Origin: Euryarchaeota archaeon Ods04
Lineage (GTDB): Archaea; Halobacteriota; Halobacteria; Halobacteriales; Halorutilaceae
NCBI GenBank assembly: GCA_028751055.1
Contig: JAQZDD010000062.1
Coordinates: 1-6,511, forward strand
Length of the DNA: 6,511 nt
Direction: 5' to 3'
In this document: one piece after another, positions 4,479 to 6,511 of the stretch
Position numbering within the stretch: the stretch's first letter is position 1
Layout of the letters: every line of letters starts with the position of its first letter
Notes under the pieces: model-generated
Told to the model about the DNA's origin: nothing
Seen by the model: the letters and a program-made list of their open reading frames with translations, nothing else
Databases searched by the model: none
Program-made: the position numbers and the translations under genes

Positions 4479-5306
4479 ATGAAGATAACGGAGCTAATGA
4501 CGCCCGACGTGGTGACCGCCGAGCTACCGGGCACGAGAGAGGACGTTATCGAGATACTGCAGAAGGGAGAGATAAGCTCGATACCTGTCACCAAGGACGG
4601 CAGGTACCGTGGACTTATCTCACGCGAGGAGTTACTGCGCGACGCGAACGAGGACCAGCTTGCGATGCTGATGCGCGAAGTTCCGACCGTAGCCGAGGAC
4701 GCGACAGTAGAAGACTGTGCGCGTCTGATGCTCGAAGAGGACGAGCGTCGCGTTCCCGTCGTTGAGAACGGAGGCGTGGTCGGCATAGTCACGCTCACCG
4801 ACATCGTGGAGTACCTCGCTGGACTCGGTGACGACCGCGACATAGGCGAACTCATCGACGGACGTGTCCTAACCGTCTGGGAGGAGACTCCCGTGCGCGT
4901 AACAGTCGAGACTCTGACGCTCGCCGACGACAGCGCGGCGTGCGTCCTTAACGTCTCGTGCGACATGGTAGGCATCATTACCGAGACGGACTGCATACGT
5001 GTCTCGGATGTCGACACTTCCTCGGAGGAACTCGGCGAGGCGGTCGCAAACCAAGACGACGAATGGATGTGGGAAGGCATCAAGGCAACCAGCACACAGC
5101 TCGTCCCCGTCTCGAAGGTTACGTTCCCCGAGGAACCTGTCTCGAAGTACATGGCTGACGAAGTAGTGACCGTGGTACGTAGCACCGATGTGAGCGACGC
5201 CGCTAAGTCGATGACCGAGCACGATGTTCAGCACCTGCCGGTCAAACGTGGCGACGACCTTGTCGGTATACTGCGCGACACCGACCTGCTCAAAGCGGTA
5301 CTGTAA
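4479..5306 (+). CDS. Protein of four CBS domains (two Bateman modules)
   Basis: A soluble protein of 275 residues made only of CBS domains, which in pairs bind adenine nucleotides or related ligands and usually control an attached or partner protein. I see four units: about 1-56 (LMTPDVVTAELPG ... ISSIPVTKDGRYRGLISREELL), 62-116 (VPTVAEDATVEDCARLM ... RRVPVVENGGVVGIVTLTDIV), 123-176 (ELIDGRVLTVWEE ... GIITETDCIRV) and 219-275 (EPVSKYMADEVVTVV ... HLPVKRGDDLVGILRDTDLL). Unit 3 lacks the usual (I/V)P(V/L)V strand, having ACVLNVSCDMVG instead. A linker of about 40 residues (177-218) separates units 3 and 4. No catalytic or DNA-binding domain is present. The ATG is one base after the usp stop, and GGAG (4471-4474) in the end of usp may serve as ribosome binding site, implying translational coupling. 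The partner it regulates is unknown. Confidence 0.92.
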   Translation: MKITELMTPDVVTAELPGTREDVIEILQKGEISSIPVTKDGRYRGLISREELLRDANEDQLAMLMREVPTVAEDATVEDCARLMLEEDERRVPVVENGGVVGIVTLTDIVEYLAGLGDDRDIGELIDGRVLTVWEETPVRVTVETLTLADDSAACVLNVSCDMVGIITETDCIRVSDVDTSSEELGEAVANQDDEWMWEGIKATSTQLVPVSKVTFPEEPVSKYMADEVVTVVRSTDVSDAAKSMTEHDVQHLPVKRGDDLVGILRDTDLLKAVL

Positions 5307-5310
5307 TACG
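5302..5310 (+). promoter_or_regulatory. TATA-like box for glyS, overlapping the CBS gene stop codon
   Basis: TGTAATACG is centred about 26-27 nt before the glyS ATG at 5333 and includes the TAA stop of the CBS gene. No strong Shine-Dalgarno precedes the ATG; CCTCCC at 5315-5320 is the wrong strand sense. glyS may thus have its own leaderless transcript as well as readthrough from usp-CBS. Confidence 0.4.
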
Positions 5311-5332
5311 GTATCCTCCCAAATCCGAATCC

Positions 5333-6511
5333 ATGTCAGAGACACCCGAAAGAGAGGAGGTTATCGAACTCGCCAAACGGCGGGGCTACCTCTACCCGAG
5401 CTTCGAGATATACGGCGGTGCGTCGGGATTCTGGGACTACGGACCGCTCGGTACGTCGCTCAAGAACGAGGTAGTCGACTCTTGGCGCGAGATGTACGTC
5501 GTGAGGCACGGATACGAGGAGATAGACGCTACGACGATAGGCAAGGAAGACGTCTACGTGGCGAGCGGACACGCCGAAGGCTTCGCCGACGCTCTCGCTT
5601 CGTGCCCGGAGTGCGGCACGTTCTTCCGTGCCGACCATCTCGTCGAGGACCACACCGAGATAGAGAACGCCGACGGAATGCCGCTCGACCGTCTCGCCGA
5701 TATACTCGCCGACGAGAGCGTGCCCTGTCCGTCGTGCGGCGCGACGCTCGAAGACGCCGAAGTCGAGGAGTTCAACCTGATGTTCGAGACCAACATCGGT
5801 CCCGGAAGCGGCAGGAAGGGCTACCTGCGTCCCGAGACAGCGCAGGGAATATTCGTCGACTTCCAGCGTCTCAAGCATTACTTCCGCGAAAGTCTGCCTT
5901 TCGGCGTTACGCAGATAGGACGCGCCTACCGCAACGAGATAAACCCGCGTCAGGGTATCGTCCGCCTGCGCGAGTTCCAGCAAGCCGAACTCGAATACTT
6001 CAAGAAACCCGACGACGAGATAGACGTTTCATCGGTCGAGGACGTAGAGGTACGTCTCTATCCCGTCGACGAACAGGAGGATGACGAAGGCGAACCTTTC
6101 GTGACGACCGTCGGCGAAGCCGTCGAAGAAGGCGTCATCCAGAGTCCGACCATCGCATACTTCATCGGGAGGTCACAGGAATGGTACGAATCCATCGGTA
6201 TTGACGCCTCGAAGCTACGTTTCCGTCAGCACCTTCCCGACGAACGCGCACATTACGCGTCCGACTGCTGGGACGGTGAGACGTTTACGACGTTCGGATG
6301 GATAGAGGTCAACGGAGTCGCCGACCGCTCCGACTACGACCTGCGGAAACACGCCAAGCACTCGGGCGAAGAGATGGGAGTCTGGCAGGAGTACGACGAA
6401 GCCGTCGTACGAGAGGAGACTGTCGCCGACCCCGACATGAGCGTCTTAGGTCCCGAGTTCGGCAGCAAGGCAGGCGAAATAGCCGACGCGTTACGCGAGA
6501 AGGCGCGAACC
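5333..6511 (+). CDS. glyS: Glycyl-tRNA synthetase, archaeal/eukaryotic alpha2 type, C-terminus cut by window edge
   Basis: A class II synthetase that charges tRNA-Gly with glycine in the cytosol. 393 codons are present and the frame is open at the right edge; homologues run to about 560-600 residues, so motif 3 and the anticodon-binding domain lie outside. Visible features: EIYGGASGFWDYGPLG (25-40) of the motif 1 region, a CPEC...CPSC zinc-ribbon insert (C91, C94, C132, C135), FETNIGPGSGRKGYLRPETAQG (starting at 151), and motif 2 RAYRNEINPRQGIVRLREF (197-215) with the class II fRNE core, then QQAELEYF. WIEVNGVADRSDYDLRKH (323-340) is the glycine/ATP site region. ATG 5333 gives a start (MSETPEREEVIELAKRRGYL) close to that of homologues. 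It begins 26 nt after the CBS gene. Annotation is firm. Confidence 0.97.
   Translation, partial: MSETPEREEVIELAKRRGYLYPSFEIYGGASGFWDYGPLGTSLKNEVVDSWREMYVVRHGYEEIDATTIGKEDVYVASGHAEGFADALASCPECGTFFRADHLVEDHTEIENADGMPLDRLADILADESVPCPSCGATLEDAEVEEFNLMFETNIGPGSGRKGYLRPETAQGIFVDFQRLKHYFRESLPFGVTQIGRAYRNEINPRQGIVRLREFQQAELEYFKKPDDEIDVSSVEDVEVRLYPVDEQEDDEGEPFVTTVGEAVEEGVIQSPTIAYFIGRSQEWYESIGIDASKLRFRQHLPDERAHYASDCWDGETFTTFGWIEVNGVADRSDYDLRKHAKHSGEEMGVWQEYDEAVVREETVADPDMSVLGPEFGSKAGEIADALREKART

Noticed and set aside
5224..6084. Plus-strand 286-codon Arg-rich frame
   Set aside because: Out-of-frame reading of the CBS end and glyS; the glyS frame contains all synthetase motifs.

Overview
The window is archaeal and looks haloarchaeal or closely related. 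It encodes archaeal-type Trm1, a DUF2150 protein, an AglJ-type dolichol-phosphate glycosyltransferase, archaeal-type GlyRS and an A1-U72 initiator tRNA. Its proteins are strongly acidic (many Asp/Glu, acidic C-terminal tails), most genes lack a Shine-Dalgarno sequence, and several have a TATA-like box about 26-30 nt before the ATG, as expected for leaderless or near-leaderless transcripts. The DNA is fairly GC-rich, yet ATA is a common isoleucine codon in several genes. That is unusual for well-known haloarchaea and hints at a less-studied lineage; I cannot name the organism.

Layout. Positions 1-1043 (minus) hold most of trm1, whose C-terminus is cut by the window edge. A 77-bp divergent spacer leads into a plus-strand series: a DUF2150 protein (1121-1705), a UPF0173 metallo-beta-lactamase-fold hydrolase (1770-2441), an AglJ-like GT2 glycosyltransferase (2465-3211) and a small membrane protein (3255-3575). 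Positions 3576-4015 carry no credible protein gene. They contain the initiator tRNA-Met gene (minus strand, 3843-3917), and beside its 3' end a short tract with five stem-loops, a 24-bp direct repeat that straddles the tRNA 3' terminus, and a degenerate copy of the last 22 nt of the tRNA. On the other side of the tRNA is a 17-bp dyad next to the promoter of a UspA-family gene (4016-4477). One base separates that gene from a four-CBS-domain protein (4479-5306). Glycyl-tRNA synthetase begins at 5333 and runs off the right edge.

How the parts fit. Three loci serve translation: trm1 (methylation of tRNA G26, a base present as G in the initiator tRNA here), the initiator tRNA and glyS. The Usp and CBS proteins are two adenine-nucleotide-binding families in an evident two-gene operon, so a linked energy- or stress-sensing role is plausible. 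The AglJ-like enzyme would start N-glycan assembly on dolichol phosphate. I see no CRISPR array, complete mobile element, integrase or defence system. The least explained part is the repeat- and palindrome-rich flank of the initiator tRNA, which looks like scars of past integration or of small palindromic elements.
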